This document shows positions 12,320 to 13,646 of a stretch of DNA of 13,646 nucleotides, piece by piece (within the stretch, counting starts at the first letter, position 1; every line of letters starts with the position of its first letter). This stretch comes from UBA6987 sp045617825. GTDB taxonomy: Bacteria; Bacillota; Clostridia; Lachnospirales; Lachnospiraceae. Under the pieces are notes generated by a model. It searched no databases. It was not told where the DNA came from and saw only the letters and a list, made by a program, of their open reading frames with translations. The stretch is taken from contig JAZLJI010000050.1 of NCBI GenBank assembly GCA_045617825.1, forward strand, positions 1 through 13,646, read 5' to 3'. Made by a program: the position numbers and the translations under genes.

Positions 12320-13534
12320 ATGAATCAGAGAGAAGTTGTATTTGTAGACGGTATGCGTACCCCCTTCGGCCGCATGGGCGGCACCCTGAAGGACATCTTT
12401 GCTACGGACCTGGCCGTGATCGCGGTAAAGGCCCTGCTGGAGAAGACCCAGATCCTGGAGCGCGGCGGACAGGTGGATTCCCTGTTCTGCGGCGGCGCCA
12501 ATAAGTGCGCGCATTCCTGGAGTCCTGCCCGTTACATCGAGATGGAGGCCGGCCTGCCCTTCGAGAGCACCGCATCCTTCGTCGAAATGCAGTGCGGCTC
12601 CGCCATCGATTCCATCAACCACGCGGCCTGGAAGATCCTGGCCGGCGCTGCGGACGTGATGATCGCCGGCGGCATGGAATCCCACAGCAACAAGACCGTG
12701 AACTTCTCCACCACCGTGACTCCCTATAAGGGCATCGGCCCGCAGGCCGTCATCCCGATCATCCATCACGATCCCGCCCAGCGGATCTCCATGATTGAGA
12801 TCTCCGACCTCATGGCGAAGAAGTGGGGCATCAGCCGCGAAGCCTGCGATGAATTTGCCCTGAGAAGCCAGCAGAGAGCCTATGCCTCCACGCAGAAGGG
12901 CTATTTCGTCGACGAGATCGCTCCCGTGACCATCAAGGCCACCAAGAAGACCCCCGAATACCAGTTCGCCACCGACGAGCACCTGCGTCCCGAGACCACG
13001 ATGGAGGGTCTGGCCAAGCTGCGTCCCGTTATGGGCGGCGCTGACTGCGTGACCACCGCCGGCAATGCCTCCGGTCTGAACGACGGCGCGGCCTTCGTCC
13101 TGATGATGACCGCGGAAAAGGCCAAGGAGCTGGGCTATGAGCCCTATGCCCGCTTCGTCTGCGGCGCCGACTACGGCGTAGAGCCCCGGCTGATGGGTAT
13201 CGGCCCGGCCTTCTCCAACATGCTCGCCCTGAAGCGCGCCGGCCTGAAGGTCAGCGACCTGGACGTCATGGAGTGCAACGAGGCCTTTGCCGCGCAGAAC
13301 CTGTCCGTCATCAAGGAAATGGAGAGCCAGAGCGGTGAGACCATCGACCAGTCCCGCTGGAATCCCAACGGCGGCGCTATCTCCTTCGGTCATCCCAACG
13401 GAGCCTCCGGCGCCCGCGTGGGTATCTTCTGCATGAAGGAGCTGGCCCGCAGGGGCGGCCGCTACGGCCTGTTCTCCTCCTGCTGCGGCGGCGGCCAGGG
13501 CGTGACCACGCTGATCGAGAACCTGCGCCGGTAA
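12320..13534 (+). CDS. Thiolase (acetyl-CoA acetyltransferase family)
   Basis: The protein has 404 residues and catalyses thiolysis or condensation of beta-ketoacyl-CoA, typically acetoacetyl-CoA plus CoA to two acetyl-CoA. The catalytic residues are C92 in VEMQCGSAIDSI, H358 in GGAISFGHPNGASGAR, and C388 in SSCCGGGQG; NEAFA (320-324) is present. GAGG precedes the ATG at a normal distance. Compared with the usual biosynthetic thiolase, the nucleophile motif (QCGSA rather than NxxCGSGLQA) and the segment around 120-165 differ, so it may prefer another acyl chain. It follows the BKACE pair on the same strand after a 57-bp AT-rich gap. It is likely part of the same operon or has its own internal promoter. 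Codon use looks more biased than in the BKACE genes, suggesting high expression. Confidence 0.95.
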   Translation: MNQREVVFVDGMRTPFGRMGGTLKDIFATDLAVIAVKALLEKTQILERGGQVDSLFCGGANKCAHSWSPARYIEMEAGLPFESTASFVEMQCGSAIDSINHAAWKILAGAADVMIAGGMESHSNKTVNFSTTVTPYKGIGPQAVIPIIHHDPAQRISMIEISDLMAKKWGISREACDEFALRSQQRAYASTQKGYFVDEIAPVTIKATKKTPEYQFATDEHLRPETTMEGLAKLRPVMGGADCVTTAGNASGLNDGAAFVLMMTAEKAKELGYEPYARFVCGADYGVEPRLMGIGPAFSNMLALKRAGLKVSDLDVMECNEAFAAQNLSVIKEMESQSGETIDQSRWNPNGGAISFGHPNGASGARVGIFCMKELARRGGRYGLFSSCCGGGQGVTTLIENLRR

Positions 13535-13646
13535 ATCCCGCGGCGTACGGTAGGACAAGATGACAGGCACTCCGGAGGGCGTCGGCGCCCCGGGGGGGTT
13601 TGCCGTTCGGGGGTAAGCACCGCCCGGGGCCCCCGGGGCCAGGGCG
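13535..13646. other. G/C-only low-complexity stretch, no gene seen
   Basis: After the thiolase stop the sequence becomes runs of C and G (around 13586-13597 and 13621-13640). A short stem GGGCG/CGCCC (13577-13581/13586-13590) is possible but lacks a clear U-run, so I do not call a terminator. An 18-codon frame from 13560 has no family features. The composition recalls the repeat region at the left end. Confidence 0.5.

Noticed and set aside
12293..13570. 425-residue minus-strand frame opposite the thiolase, and similar long frames opposite the BKACE and PanE-like genes
   Set aside because: G+C-rich antisense shadows of genes with full catalytic motifs and ribosome sites on the plus strand.
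13560..13616. 18-codon frame after the thiolase
   Set aside because: Lies in G/C runs, has no homology features, and ends within low-complexity sequence.

Overview
The window is bacterial chromosome, visibly G+C-rich, with Gram-positive-style Shine-Dalgarno sequences, sigma-70/sigma-A promoters (TTGACA-17-TATAAT type) and U-tailed intrinsic terminators. An orphan MsmX/UgpC-type sugar ATPase, an AraC/cupin regulator, a DeoR regulator and a two-BKACE plus thiolase fermentation cluster together suggest an anaerobic, high-G+C member of the Clostridia (Oscillospiraceae/Lachnospiraceae-like). That placement is inference from gene content and style, not from a marker gene.

Layout. Positions 1-976 hold no credible gene. 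They contain a series of hairpins (1-342) followed by a hierarchical repeat array (366-976) whose units are a 65-bp head followed by two to four 30-bp tails. Two terminators (977-1010, 1085-1114) separate the array from a lone DeoR-family repressor (1124-1873, minus) with an AT-rich, operator-studded promoter. A minus-strand pair follows: a TPR protein and a DUF4037 nucleotidyltransferase-fold protein with overlapping ends (2081-3836). Next, also on the minus strand, is a stand-alone sugar ABC ATPase (4067-5251) with a structured leader of about 170 nt. Divergent from it is asd (5549-6544), with its own promoter and terminator. An AraC-family regulator and a GNAT acetyltransferase form a short plus-strand unit (6744-8163).

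The most informative part is 8252-13534. An SDR oxidoreductase (minus) is divergent from a plus-strand operon made of a ketopantoate-reductase-family dehydrogenase, two paralogous beta-keto acid cleavage enzymes (BKACE/DUF849) and a thiolase. The first three operon genes are joined by ATGA stop/start overlaps. A coherent reading is that a hydroxy acid is oxidised to a beta-keto acid. A BKACE then cleaves the keto acid with acetyl-CoA to acetoacetate plus a new acyl-CoA, and thiolase and SDR handle the C4 or beta-ketoacyl-CoA products. The two BKACEs keep the metal and catalytic residues but differ at the position that contacts the substrate head group in the lysine-fermentation enzyme Kce. Neither looks like Kce, so the substrate is unknown. 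The 539-bp divergent control region contains two back-to-back promoters, repeated motifs, hairpins and a 19-codon leader ORF.

The far right end (13535-13646) is a G/C-only low-complexity stretch with no supported gene.
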